From positions 1 to 21,094 of the forward strand of contig JBJTJN010000044.1 of NCBI GenBank assembly GCA_046095485.1: a DNA stretch of 21,094 nt, read 5' to 3'. Below are positions 7,287 through 14,519 of the stretch, one piece after another. A program made the position numbers and the translations under genes. The DNA comes from SYFI01 sp046095485 (lineage in GTDB: Bacteria > Actinomycetota > Thermoleophilia > Miltoncostaeales > Miltoncostaeaceae). Numbering within the stretch: position 1 is the first letter of the stretch; every line of letters starts with the position of its first letter. A model generated the notes under the pieces. The model had not been told where the DNA came from. It ran no database searches and saw only the letters and a list, made by a program, of their open reading frames with translations.

Positions 7287-7952
7287 ATGGCGCGTCCGCT
7301 GCGCCACGCCGAGCCGTGGGCGCCCCTCTACCGCGCGGGGCATGCGGCGGTCACGGCCTGGGCACGGGCGCTGAATGGCTTCGCGGTGGCGGGGCGGGGG
7401 AATGTCCCGAAAGCCCGTGGCTGCCTGGTGGTGTGCAACCACCTGGCCGATCCGGATGGCATGTACGTGGGGGCGGCGCTGCCCGCCCCACCGCGCATGG
7501 TGCAGCACCTGGTGACGGCGCGGCATCACGATTCCTCGCCGTTGGTGCGCGGGCTGCTGCTGCGCCTGGGGCTCGAGCCGGTGCGCACCGACGGCACCGA
7601 GCTCTCCTCCCTCAGGCACGCGCGCCGGGTGATGCAGCAGGGGGGCATCGTGGTGATCTACCCCGAGGGGGTGCCCGGCTATTCGGCCCGGGTGCAGCCA
7701 TTCGCCCCGGGCGCGGGATGGCTGGCGCTCACCCCCGGCATTGATGTGCTGCCGACCGCCATCTGGGGAAGCCATCGTGTGATGCGCGCCGGACTCCCCG
7801 TAGCGCATGGCCCTGTGCGCGTGGCCTTCGGGCGGGCCTTGGCCATGGACGACCTCTCCGGCTCGCGCCACGATCGGGTGGAGGCGGCGGTCGCGCGCGT
7901 GCGCGCCGGGGTGCAGCGGCTGGTGTCCGGGCTGGTGAGCGGGCCGGGCTGA
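7287..7952 (+). CDS. PlsC-type 1-acyl-glycerol-3-phosphate acyltransferase-like protein
   Basis: The protein is 221 aa. It has the glycerolipid acyltransferase signature motifs in order: the HX4D catalytic motif as CNHLADPDGMYVG (about residues 50-62), a central GLEPVRTDGTELSSLRHA block with the substrate-binding Arg, and IYPEGVPGYSARVQPFAPGAGWLAL (the PEG motif, with a Val in place of the usual Thr). A PTAIWG segment follows, like the family's 'P(V/I)ai.G'. Family members acylate lysophosphatidic acid or related lysolipids at the membrane. The ATG at 7287 is 2 nt after the thiolase stop, so the two genes are almost certainly one transcript. It ends 25 nt before the convergently read dnaE2, with no obvious terminator in that gap. 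The exact acyl acceptor is unknown. Confidence 0.85.
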   Translation: MARPLRHAEPWAPLYRAGHAAVTAWARALNGFAVAGRGNVPKARGCLVVCNHLADPDGMYVGAALPAPPRMVQHLVTARHHDSSPLVRGLLLRLGLEPVRTDGTELSSLRHARRVMQQGGIVVIYPEGVPGYSARVQPFAPGAGWLALTPGIDVLPTAIWGSHRVMRAGLPVAHGPVRVAFGRALAMDDLSGSRHDRVEAAVARVRAGVQRLVSGLVSGPG

Positions 7953-7977
7953 TGCCCCTCTCAGCGAGCGACGCGCA

Positions 7978-10900
7978 TCACCGTCGCCCCTGCGCGAAGT
8001 TCTGGGCGGCGGGCACGGCACCCCGCACGCGGGCGTCGTCGGGCTGCTCGAGGGGGATGGGTTCGCGGGCCGGCAGCCGCGCGGCCTCGATGTGCCGGGC
8101 CAGCACGTTCACCACGCGCTCACGGCGCTCGAGGCGCCCCGTGATGATGAGCAGGGGGTCAGCCCGCACCAGCGCGCGGTGCTGCTCGTAGAGGTCGGGG
8201 CGCACGATCACGTTCACGGGCCCGGTCTCGTCCTCGAGCAGCAGGAACACGATGCCCCCGGCGGTGGCGGGGCGCTGGCGGGCCACCACCATGCCGGCCA
8301 CGGTCACCTCGCGGCCGTGCCGGGCCTCGCGCAGGGCCTGGGCGGTGAGGGTTCCCGCGGGCAGCGCGGGCCGCACGAGGGTCATCAGGTGCCATCCGGT
8401 GGACACCCCCGTGGCCTCGTACTCGGCGATGACCCGATCGATGCGGTCGGGCTCGGGCAGCGCCGGGGCCATGGCCGGCTCGATGGGCAGGGGCAGCTGC
8501 TCGCCCGCCCCGCCGGCCACCCGCCGCGGGCGGGCGAGGGTGCCGGCCTGCCACAGCAGCTCGCGCTCGGGAACCCCGAAGGCGTCCAGCGCGCCGGCGC
8601 GCGCGAGCCACGCCACCTGCTCGGGGCGAAGGCCGGTGCGCGCCACCAGGTCGGCCGCGCCCGTGAAGTGCCCGCGGGCATCGCGCTCGGCCACCAGGCG
8701 CGCTGCGCCGCCGTCCCCCAGCCCGCGCACCATTCCGAGGCCCAGTCGCACCCGGCCGGCATCGACGGTGCACTGCACGCCTGAGCGCCGGATGCACGCG
8801 CGCAGGGTGCGCACCCCGCGCCTGCCGGCGTCCCTCACCAGGCTGGCCGGGGGGTAGAAGCCCATGGGCTGGGCGTTGATGAGCGCGGCCAGGAACTCCG
8901 CGGGGTGGTGCCTCCTCAGCCACGCGCTCTGATAGGCCAGCACGGCGAAGGCGGCCGAATGCGCCTTGGGGAACCCGAAGTTGGAGAACCCGATGAGCTT
9001 GGTGAACACCGTGCGGGTGACCTCGTCGGGCACGCCCCGCTCGCGCGCCCCGGTGAGGAAGCGCTGCCACATGCGCAGCATGGCGTCGCGGCTGCGCTTG
9101 CGGCTCATGGCGCGGCGCAGGTCCTCGGCCTCGCCGGCACTGAACCCCGCGAGCGCCATCGACACCTCCAGCACCTGCTCCTGGAATACCACCACGCCCA
9201 GGGTCTCCTCGAGCACGGGCTCCAGCAGGGGGTGGTCGTACGGCGGCCGGAACGCCGGGTCGTGGCGCCGCGCGCGGCGGTGGCGCACGTAGGGGTGCAC
9301 CGCCCCGCCGCTCACCGGGCCCGGGCGGATGAGCGCCACCTGCACCGTGAGGTCGTCGAGGTTCTCGGGCCGGGTCTGCAGCAGGCTCTGCATCTGCGCG
9401 CGGCTCTCGATCTGGAACACGCCCACGGTGTCGGCATCCTGGATCTCCGCGTACACCGCGGGGTCGTCGAACCCGATGCGCGAGAGGTCGGGCGCGCTGC
9501 CGTGCTCGCGGGCGATGAGGTCGAGGCAGTCCTCCACGGCGCTCAGCATCCCCAGCCCGAGCAGGTCGATCTTCACGAAGCCGGCGTCCGCGCAGGAGTC
9601 CTTGTCCCATTGGCAGATCTGCCGGCCGGGGAACGCCGCGGGCACCACGGGCACCAGCTCCACCAGTGGCGTGGCGCTCACGATCATTCCGCCCGGGTGT
9701 TGCGAGAGGTGGCGGGGCAGCCCGGCGGCCTCCTTGGCCAGCATGGCCAGCGCCCGCCACCGGCGTGAGCGCAGGCGATCCTCGCCCCCCGGCATGCGCC
9801 GTATCTCGTCCTCCACGGCCTCGGCCGACGACCAGCCGTCGGCCAGGCGCGAGAGGCGCTCGATGTCGGCGGGGGGAAGGGCCAGGGCGCCGCCGATCTC
9901 GCGTATCGCCATGCGGGCGCGGAAGGTGGGGAATGCCGCCACCAGCGCCGCGTGGTCCGACCCGTAGCGGCGCACGACCTCCTCGATGAGGCCCGCGCGC
10001 ACATCGCGGGGGAAGTCCAGGTCGATGTCGGGCACCGATCGGATGTCCCGGTTGAGGAAGCGCCCGAGGAACAGCCCGCTCTCGATGGGGTCGATGTGCG
10101 AGAGCCCGGTGAGGTAGCAGACGATGGATCCCACGGATGACCCGCGCCCACGGCCCGGCGGAAGGGCGCGGCGGGCCGACCCCTCGGGGCGCACCCGCAG
10201 GGCCACCTCGCGGGCGATCTCGAGGATGTCCCGGTGCAGCAGGAAGAACCCCGAGAGGCCGTGATAGCGGATGAGCCCGAGTTCCTCGTCGAGCCGCGCC
10301 AGGGCCTCGTGCCGCTGCGGGCCGTCGGGGTAGCGGCGACGGGCCTCGGCCGCGCAGATGCGCGCCAGCGCGCCGTCGGCGTCCTCGCCGGGGTGCCCCG
10401 ATGCGAAGTCGGGGAAGCGGTAGCCCATGTCGCGGGTGAGGTCGAACCCGATCATCTCGGCCAGGCGCAGGGTCTCGGCCACCGCCGCGGGGTGATCGCG
10501 CAGGCGGCGGGCCATCTCGTCGGGTGGCACCAGCACCGCCTGTCGGTTGCCGCGGCGCATCTCCTCCGATGCGTCGAGGGTGAGCCGGTGCCGCACGGCC
10601 ACGAGGGCGTCCTGCAGGAACGCCCGGCGCGGCACGTGGGCGTGCACGTCGCCGGTGGCCACCGCGGGCACGCCCACGTGGTCGGCCAGCTGCTCCAGCC
10701 CCCGGGCCAGCGCCAGGTCGCCGCGAAGCCCCGGGCGCTGGATCTCCACCCAGGTGCGGTCGGGCCCGAAGATTCCCACCAGCCGCCTGAGCATGGCCTC
10801 GGCCTCGGCGCGCCTGCCCGCCGCGAGCGGTGCCGCCACCAGCCCGTGGCGCGCGCACCCCGACAGGCACGCGAGCCCCTCGCCGTGCGCGTCGAGGGCG

Positions 10901-11370
10901 TCCAGCGGCAGCAGGGGATCACCGGCCCGCCGGTCGGGCGCATCGCGCGTGTGCGCATGGGCCATGGTGATGAGCCGGCAGAGGTTGGCGTACCCCCGCG
11001 CATCCATTGCCAGCAGGGTCAGGTGCCTGATGGCCAGCGGGGCAAGGTGCAGCGGGTCCAGGTGTCTGGCACTGTCGGTTAAGTGCCTGACACCGGGGTA
11101 GGGATCCGCTCCCGCTCCCGCTCCCGCTGCCGCTGCCACCGCCGCGGTCACCGTCACCGTCAGCTCGGCTCCGGTGATGGGGCGCACTCCCGCTGCCGCG
11201 GCGGCGTGGGCGAACTCCAGCGATCCGCAGAGGCCGTCGTGGTCGGTGAGGGCCAGCGCCCCGTGGCCCAGGTGGGCGGCACGCTCGGCCATCTCGGCGG
11301 GCAGCGACGCGCCGTCGAGGAAGCTGAACGCCGAGTGGGCGTGCAGCTCCACGTAGGGCGGGCTAGCCAT
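7978..11370 (-). CDS. dnaE2: Error-prone DNA polymerase III alpha-like subunit DnaE2
   Basis: The protein is 1130 aa from ATG 11370. It carries the PHP domain at the N-terminus (VELHAHSAFSFLDGAS, ALALTDHDGL), then the C-family polymerase core. The catalytic aspartates are in SVPDIDLDFPRD (D448 and D450) and KIDLLGLGML (D602). GRGRGSSVGSIVCYLTGL precedes the first pair. Near the C-terminus there is an OB-fold (VTVAGMVVARQRP...GIVFLLLEDETGPVNVIV), and the protein ends in NFAQGRR, as in DnaE2 rather than DnaE1. DnaE2 performs SOS-induced translesion synthesis with ImuB. The ATG was preferred over a start five codons upstream because MASPPYVELHAHS fits the family and it overlaps the DUF6504 stop by 8 nt. 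An odd insertion at about residues 75-114 of the PHP domain is described separately. It is probably controlled by the LexA box upstream of imuB. Confidence 0.95.
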   Translation of the reverse strand: MASPPYVELHAHSAFSFLDGASLPAEMAERAAHLGHGALALTDHDGLCGSLEFAHAAAAAGVRPITGAELTVTVTAAVAAAAGAGAGADPYPGVRHLTDSARHLDPLHLAPLAIRHLTLLAMDARGYANLCRLITMAHAHTRDAPDRRAGDPLLPLDALDAHGEGLACLSGCARHGLVAAPLAAGRRAEAEAMLRRLVGIFGPDRTWVEIQRPGLRGDLALARGLEQLADHVGVPAVATGDVHAHVPRRAFLQDALVAVRHRLTLDASEEMRRGNRQAVLVPPDEMARRLRDHPAAVAETLRLAEMIGFDLTRDMGYRFPDFASGHPGEDADGALARICAAEARRRYPDGPQRHEALARLDEELGLIRYHGLSGFFLLHRDILEIAREVALRVRPEGSARRALPPGRGRGSSVGSIVCYLTGLSHIDPIESGLFLGRFLNRDIRSVPDIDLDFPRDVRAGLIEEVVRRYGSDHAALVAAFPTFRARMAIREIGGALALPPADIERLSRLADGWSSAEAVEDEIRRMPGGEDRLRSRRWRALAMLAKEAAGLPRHLSQHPGGMIVSATPLVELVPVVPAAFPGRQICQWDKDSCADAGFVKIDLLGLGMLSAVEDCLDLIAREHGSAPDLSRIGFDDPAVYAEIQDADTVGVFQIESRAQMQSLLQTRPENLDDLTVQVALIRPGPVSGGAVHPYVRHRRARRHDPAFRPPYDHPLLEPVLEETLGVVVFQEQVLEVSMALAGFSAGEAEDLRRAMSRKRSRDAMLRMWQRFLTGARERGVPDEVTRTVFTKLIGFSNFGFPKAHSAAFAVLAYQSAWLRRHHPAEFLAALINAQPMGFYPPASLVRDAGRRGVRTLRACIRRSGVQCTVDAGRVRLGLGMVRGLGDGGAARLVAERDARGHFTGAADLVARTGLRPEQVAWLARAGALDAFGVPERELLWQAGTLARPRRVAGGAGEQLPLPIEPAMAPALPEPDRIDRVIAEYEATGVSTGWHLMTLVRPALPAGTLTAQALREARHGREVTVAGMVVARQRPATAGGIVFLLLEDETGPVNVIVRPDLYEQHRALVRADPLLIITGRLERRERVVNVLARHIEAARLPAREPIPLEQPDDARVRGAVPAAQNFAQGRR
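11061..11094 (-). repeat. REP-like imperfect palindrome inside dnaE2
   Basis: GGTGTCTGGCACT and AGTGCCTGACACC are inverted copies (13 bp with one mismatch) around an 8-nt loop, GTCGGTTA. The element lies in frame in the PHP domain of dnaE2 and encodes VRHLTDSARHLD (about residues 93-104), a stretch foreign to the family. Its form suggests a REP-type mobile palindrome, but I see no second full copy in this window and no transposase. Confidence 0.6.
11107..11136 (-). repeat. Hexanucleotide tandem repeat in dnaE2
   Basis: Five copies of a 6-mer: CGCTCC three times, then CGCTGC twice, on the + strand. On the coding strand they encode an Ala/Gly tract (AAAAGAGAGA) within the same PHP-domain insertion as the palindrome. 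The length is a multiple of three, so changes in copy number would not break the frame. Confidence 0.8.
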
Positions 11371-11620
11371 GCATGAACCAGTCACCCGACGCCTCGCGGT
11401 ACACCAGGGCCACCCGGCCCGGCTCGATGACCACGTCGAAGTACGCGCGGTCCACCGGGTCGTCGGTCCACCAGCGGTCCTGCACGCGCCAGGAGTCGCG
11501 CACGGCCACCACGAGGCGACGCCTGCCGCCCGTGATCACGGCATGCGGCGCCCCCCCGGGCGAGGCGATCACGCGGGCGGGCTCCGGGCCGCCTAGGCCT
11601 CGTATGGACCGAGTGCCCAT
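11363..11620 (-). CDS. DUF6504-like small protein between imuB and dnaE2
   Basis: This small protein (85 aa from ATG 11620) ends in WRVQDRWWTDDPVDRAYF followed by DVVIEPGRVALVYREASGDWF. That is the pattern of the short WW-rich proteins (DUF6504 type) often encoded next to Y-family polymerase and dnaE2 genes in actinobacteria. It overlaps the imuB stop by 28 nt, and its own stop overlaps the dnaE2 start by 8 nt, so all three are probably translated from one SOS-induced message. The first 20 or so residues are poorly conserved in character, and a GTG at 11572 could be the true start. Its function is unknown to me. The conservation of position suggests an accessory role in the mutasome, which is inference. 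Confidence 0.75.
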   Translation of the reverse strand: MGTRSIRGLGGPEPARVIASPGGAPHAVITGGRRRLVVAVRDSWRVQDRWWTDDPVDRAYFDVVIEPGRVALVYREASGDWFMHG

Positions 11621-12749
11621 CGGCGCTCCGGGAGCCTGCTCCAGGGCTCGATCTCCACCAGCCTCATCACCGTGGCGTCGCCCTCGGCGGCGCGCACCTG
11701 GTCGAGCGCAGCGGCCGCGCGCCTGCGCCGCTCGTCATCGGGGCGCGCCACCAGCGTCATCTGCCCGGCATCCGCCGGGCCGCCGGCGTCCACCTCGATC
11801 GCCAGGTGCGATACTGGCGCGCCGATTCCCGACAGCCGCGGGATGCACGCCAGGCCGATGCGCCCGGCATCGGCCGTGGCCTCGCGCAGCGCCACGGAGC
11901 TGGTCCACGACCCGCCGTCCTCCAGCCGGGCGCGCAGCACCACCGACCGCGCCGATCGGCCACGGGCGATCACCCGGTCGCATGCCCGCGTGATGAGCAT
12001 GCGCATGGCCGCCTCCAGCGCGGGCAGCGCGCCCAGGGAGTCGGGGAAGTCCATGTGCTCCCCCAGGGGCTCGGGCGGCACCCTGGGCTGCAGGCGCGGT
12101 TCGTCCTCGCCCCGGGCCATGTGCCACGCGCGCTGGCCATCCCGGCCGAGGGCGTCGAGCACCGACGCGTGCGGCAGCGCGGCCAGCTGCCCGATGGTGC
12201 GGATGCCCAGCGACGACAGCAGCCGGTGCGTGCGCGGGGGCAGGGGAAGCCGCGTGGCGGGGAGGGGGGAGAGGAACCCCGCCACCTCGTGGGCGTCGAC
12301 CACCACGCCGTGGCGCGCGGCCTCGCATGATGCGAACGGCGTGGGCGCCGCGTTGCCGGTGGGCTGCGATGGGCGCGTGCCCGGCGCATGAGGGGATCGA
12401 GCCCGCCGTGCAGGCGCATGAGTCCGCCGGCCATGAACGACCACATGCCGCCGTGCATGGGCTGCACCGCCGCGCCCAGGTCCTCGAGGCGCGCGCTCAC
12501 CCGGTCGGCCGCCACGCGGGCGGCGTCGGGATGGGGCACCACCAGGTCGAGCCCCGGGCATCGCGCCATGGCCTCGCCCACGCGCAGCCCCGGGCGCACG
12601 CCCTGCGCCCACGCGGCCGGCGTGCACTCCCCGACCACCTGCGCCTCGCCCGGCGCCGGACCCAGCGCGATGGGGTCGTCCCAGGCCACGCGGGCCTCGA
12701 GCACCGCGATGCGGAGGGGGAAGAGCGGTATGCGTGCCGTCACGATCAT
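11593..12749 (-). pseudogene. imuB: Y-family polymerase-like ImuB, split by an apparent frameshift
   Basis: The N-terminal part reads from ATG 12749 (MIVTARIPLFPLRIAVLEARV) to about LHGGLDPLMRRARA. The rest continues one frame away from about 12390 (PTGNAAPTPFASCEAARHGVVVDAHEV) to TAG 11593, ending in the ImuB-type EPWSRLPERRWALGP. Together they give about 385 residues of one protein; the sequence behaves as if one base were missing between about 12338 and 12400. ImuB is a catalytically inactive Y-family relative that connects DnaE2 to the sliding clamp. Here the DinB-type acidic motifs are indeed absent (ARIPLFPLRIA replaces DMDxFF, and MWSFMAGGLMRLHGG has no DE pair). The helix-hairpin region (LLSSLGIRTIGQLAALP) and little-finger region are intact. 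It may be a real pseudogene or an assembly error in a functional gene. Neighbours DUF6504 and dnaE2 are intact. Confidence 0.85.
12338..12400 (-). other. Apparent frameshift site in imuB
   Basis: Upstream of this interval the family-like translation is in the frame of ATG 12749. Downstream it is in the frame ending at 11593, and the change corresponds to one missing base. The interval contains short G and C runs but no X-XXY-YYZ slippery heptamer, so a deletion or sequencing error is more likely than programmed frameshifting. Confidence 0.75.
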
Positions 12750-12750
12750 G

Positions 12751-12764
12751 CGAACACATGTTCG
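12751..12764 (-). promoter_or_regulatory. LexA operator (SOS box) of the imuB-DUF6504-dnaE2 operon
   Basis: CGAACACATGTTCG is a perfect match to the Gram-positive/actinobacterial SOS box CGAAC-N4-GTTCG, with symmetric half-sites. It ends 2 nt before the imuB ATG at 12749 and overlaps the predicted -10, so LexA bound here would block transcription. It is the only such site I found in the window. Confidence 0.9.
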
Positions 12765-12787
12765 CATGTGGTGACGACGCACATCAA
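12758..12787 (-). promoter_or_regulatory. Candidate imuB promoter overlapping the SOS box
   Basis: On the minus strand TTGATG (12787-12782) is followed after 18 nt by GAACAT (12763-12758), which lies in the SOS box. The predicted start of transcription is at or next to ATG 12749, implying a leaderless mRNA. No ribosome binding site precedes that ATG. Confidence 0.45.
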
Positions 12788-12814
12788 GGGCCCGTGCGTG
12801 ATGCGCACGGGCCC
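12788..12814 (-). terminator. Hairpin terminator downstream of the lipoprotein operon
   Basis: A perfect 11-bp stem (GGGCCCGTGCG / CGCACGGGCCC) with a 5-nt loop lies 28 nt past the stop of the second lipoprotein gene. It sits immediately before the predicted imuB promoter. On the minus strand it is followed by only a weak T-stretch (TTGATG). It probably insulates the SOS cassette from upstream transcription. Confidence 0.6.
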
Positions 12815-12842
12815 CGATGCGTCACCTGCTCACATCAGGCGA

Positions 12843-13625
12843 TCAGCCCGAGGATGACCCCGAGCTGCTCGGGTCGGCGTCCTTCATGAGCTCATCCGGG
12901 CTCACCGCGCCGGTGGGGGCGGTCACGGTGACCGGGGCGTTCCAGTTGGTGAACTCGATGTTCCCGGCCTCCTTGCCCTTCACCTGCACCACGTAGGGCT
13001 CGCCCACGGTCTGGATCGCCAGGGTGGACGCGCCATCGCTGCCCTTGGTCCTGACGAACACCACGGGGGTGCCCTTCACATCGCCGGTGCCCGTGACGGT
13101 TGCCGTGGCTCCCTCCTGCACCAGCGACGCCAGCAGCTCGTCCTTGTCGCCGAAGGCGCCCGGGCCCAGGCCCTCATCGCTATCGGCGTCGGCCGGGGCG
13201 ACCACCCACCGGCCCCCGATGAGCGTGCTGGCTTCCCCCGGGCCCAGAATCGCCTTGGCGCCCTCGCGGGTGATCTTCCAGTACATCTTGCCGCCGGTCT
13301 CGCGGAACTCCATGAGGGGAGTGCCGTCCAGCGACGTGGTGCCCTCGCCGACGCCCGTGCCCAGCACGAGGTCGAGGGACAGCATCGGGCCGCTGCCATC
13401 ATCCTGCGCCGATCCGGACACGGTCACCGACGATGCGGTGCCCATGGCGGCCGCGCTCGTGGTGAGTATCTCCTTGGCCGGAAGCTTCTCCACGCCGTTG
13501 GGCTCATCGGAGGTGGCCGCGCCCGATGGCGCGTCGTACCCGCCGCCGCAGCCCGCCAGCACGCCGCCGACCAATGCCAGGGCGGCGGCCGATACGGCGA
13601 TCCTGCGCGTGATCGTGCGGTTCAT
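12843..13625 (-). CDS. LppX/LprAFG-like lipoprotein (second of a tandem pair)
   Basis: The protein is 260 aa from ATG 13625, preceded by a GGAG motif. Its N-terminus is a lipoprotein signal, MNRTITRRIAVSAAALALVG followed by the lipobox LAGC with C26 as the lipidated residue. The mature part has the form of LppX/LprG-type lipid-binding lipoproteins. It runs ILTTSAAAMGTASSVTVSGSA, then several beta-strands (LSLDLVLGTG, MYWKITREGAKAILG, ATATVTGTGDVKGTPVVFV), then LAIQTVGEPYVVQV and NWNAPVTVTAPTGAV. It is a paralogue of the lipoprotein encoded 40 nt upstream, with the same order of motifs and the same NWNAPV.VTAPT ending. In mycobacteria such proteins carry lipids across the envelope; whether that holds here is inference. 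The acidic/Ser-rich end (KDADPSSSGSSSG) differs from the paralogue. Confidence 0.8.
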   Translation of the reverse strand: MNRTITRRIAVSAAALALVGGVLAGCGGGYDAPSGAATSDEPNGVEKLPAKEILTTSAAAMGTASSVTVSGSAQDDGSGPMLSLDLVLGTGVGEGTTSLDGTPLMEFRETGGKMYWKITREGAKAILGPGEASTLIGGRWVVAPADADSDEGLGPGAFGDKDELLASLVQEGATATVTGTGDVKGTPVVFVRTKGSDGASTLAIQTVGEPYVVQVKGKEAGNIEFTNWNAPVTVTAPTGAVSPDELMKDADPSSSGSSSG

Positions 13626-13665
13626 GCGAACTCCGTCTTCGTGGTTGAAGGGGCGATACCCCGGG

Positions 13666-14484
13666 TCATCCATTGGACGACCCGCCCAGCGCGGCCAGCT
13701 GGCCGATGTCCACCACGTCGGTGGGCGCGGTCACGTTCACCGGCGCGTTCCAGTCGGTGAAGTCGATCTGGCCGCCATCGGCGCCCTCGCTGCCCTTGAT
13801 CTGCAGCGGGTAGGGCTCGCCGGTGGTGGCGATGGCCAGCGTGCCGGTGCCGTCGCTGCTCTCGAGCAGCACCACCGGCTGGCCGTTCACCTCTCCGGTG
13901 CCCTTGACCGTCGCGTTGCCCTCCGGGGTCAGGATGCCCTTGAGCAGTTCGTCCTTCTGGCCGAACTGGCCCAGCGAGCCGAGCTGTCCGGCCGATGCCT
14001 CGTCCGGCGCCACCAGCCACTTGTCGCCCAGCAGCGCGGAGATGGCCTCGGCCACCTCGGGGCTGTCGCCCTGGCCCGCGATCTTCGCGAAGGCGTCACC
14101 GCTCAGCTTGAAGTACGTCTTGCCGGCCAGCACCTTGATTTCCACGTTCACGCCCTGCGCGGTGATGGACCCCTGCGCGGCCTCCTGTCCCACCTGCAGG
14201 TCGAGCTTCACCTCCTGGCCGCTCTGGGTGATGGCGCCCTTTGCGGTGACCGACGACGCCTTGTTGGCCGCCGCGAGCGATGCGTCGAGGATCTCCTGGG
14301 CCGACTTGCCCTCGATGCCGTTGGGCGCCGCGGTGGTGGCCGCCCCGGTGTCGGCTGCCGCGGTGGTGGCCCCGCCCGATGACGAGTCGGAACTGCTGCC
14401 GCAGCCGGCGAGCACGCCGCCGCCCGTGATGAGCGCCAGCGCCGCGGCCCCGGCGGCGACCTTTCGGGTGGTGATGCGGTGCAT
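13666..14484 (-). CDS. LppX/LprAFG-like lipoprotein (first of a tandem pair)
   Basis: The protein is 272 aa from ATG 14484, with AAGGGA about 10 nt upstream. A lipoprotein signal, MHRITTRKVAAGAAALALIT, leads to the lipobox LAGC with C28. The residues after it form a Ser/Ala/Thr-rich linker (GSSSDSSSGGATTAAADT). From about residue 55 the sequence follows the LppX/LprG pattern: AQEILDASLAAANKASSVTAKGAITQSGQEVKLDLQVG, GKTYFKLSGDAFAKIAGQG, NATVKGTGEVNGQPVVLLES, TLAIATTGEPYPLQIKG and FTDWNAPVNVTAPTDVV. It is a clear paralogue of the downstream lipoprotein, so the pair arose by local duplication. It would sit on the outer face of the membrane. It lies 35 nt after the nitroreductase gene, in the same direction. 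Confidence 0.82.
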   Translation of the reverse strand: MHRITTRKVAAGAAALALITGGGVLAGCGSSSDSSSGGATTAAADTGAATTAAPNGIEGKSAQEILDASLAAANKASSVTAKGAITQSGQEVKLDLQVGQEAAQGSITAQGVNVEIKVLAGKTYFKLSGDAFAKIAGQGDSPEVAEAISALLGDKWLVAPDEASAGQLGSLGQFGQKDELLKGILTPEGNATVKGTGEVNGQPVVLLESSDGTGTLAIATTGEPYPLQIKGSEGADGGQIDFTDWNAPVNVTAPTDVVDIGQLAALGGSSNG

Positions 14485-14519
14485 GTGGATCAGTCCCTTC
14501 GTGGTGGATCGCCGGGCGC

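Noticed and set aside
7953..7977. A bidirectional terminator between the convergent plsC-like and dnaE2 genes
   Set aside because: The 25-nt gap contains no inverted repeat of useful length and no T-tract.
8159..10870. A 903-codon minus-strand frame inside dnaE2
   Set aside because: It is the shifted frame of dnaE2, rich in Arg, Pro, Gly and Ala. The overlapping dnaE2 frame carries all catalytic residues.
11101..11160. A CRISPR-like or direct-repeat array
   Set aside because: The repeat unit is only 6 nt with no spacers and lies inside the coding frame of dnaE2. It is a simple-sequence repeat.
12338..12400. Programmed -1 ribosomal frameshifting in imuB
   Set aside because: The direction of the shift would fit, but no slippery heptamer or downstream stimulatory structure is evident, and ImuB is not known to need recoding. 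A deletion or assembly error is simpler.
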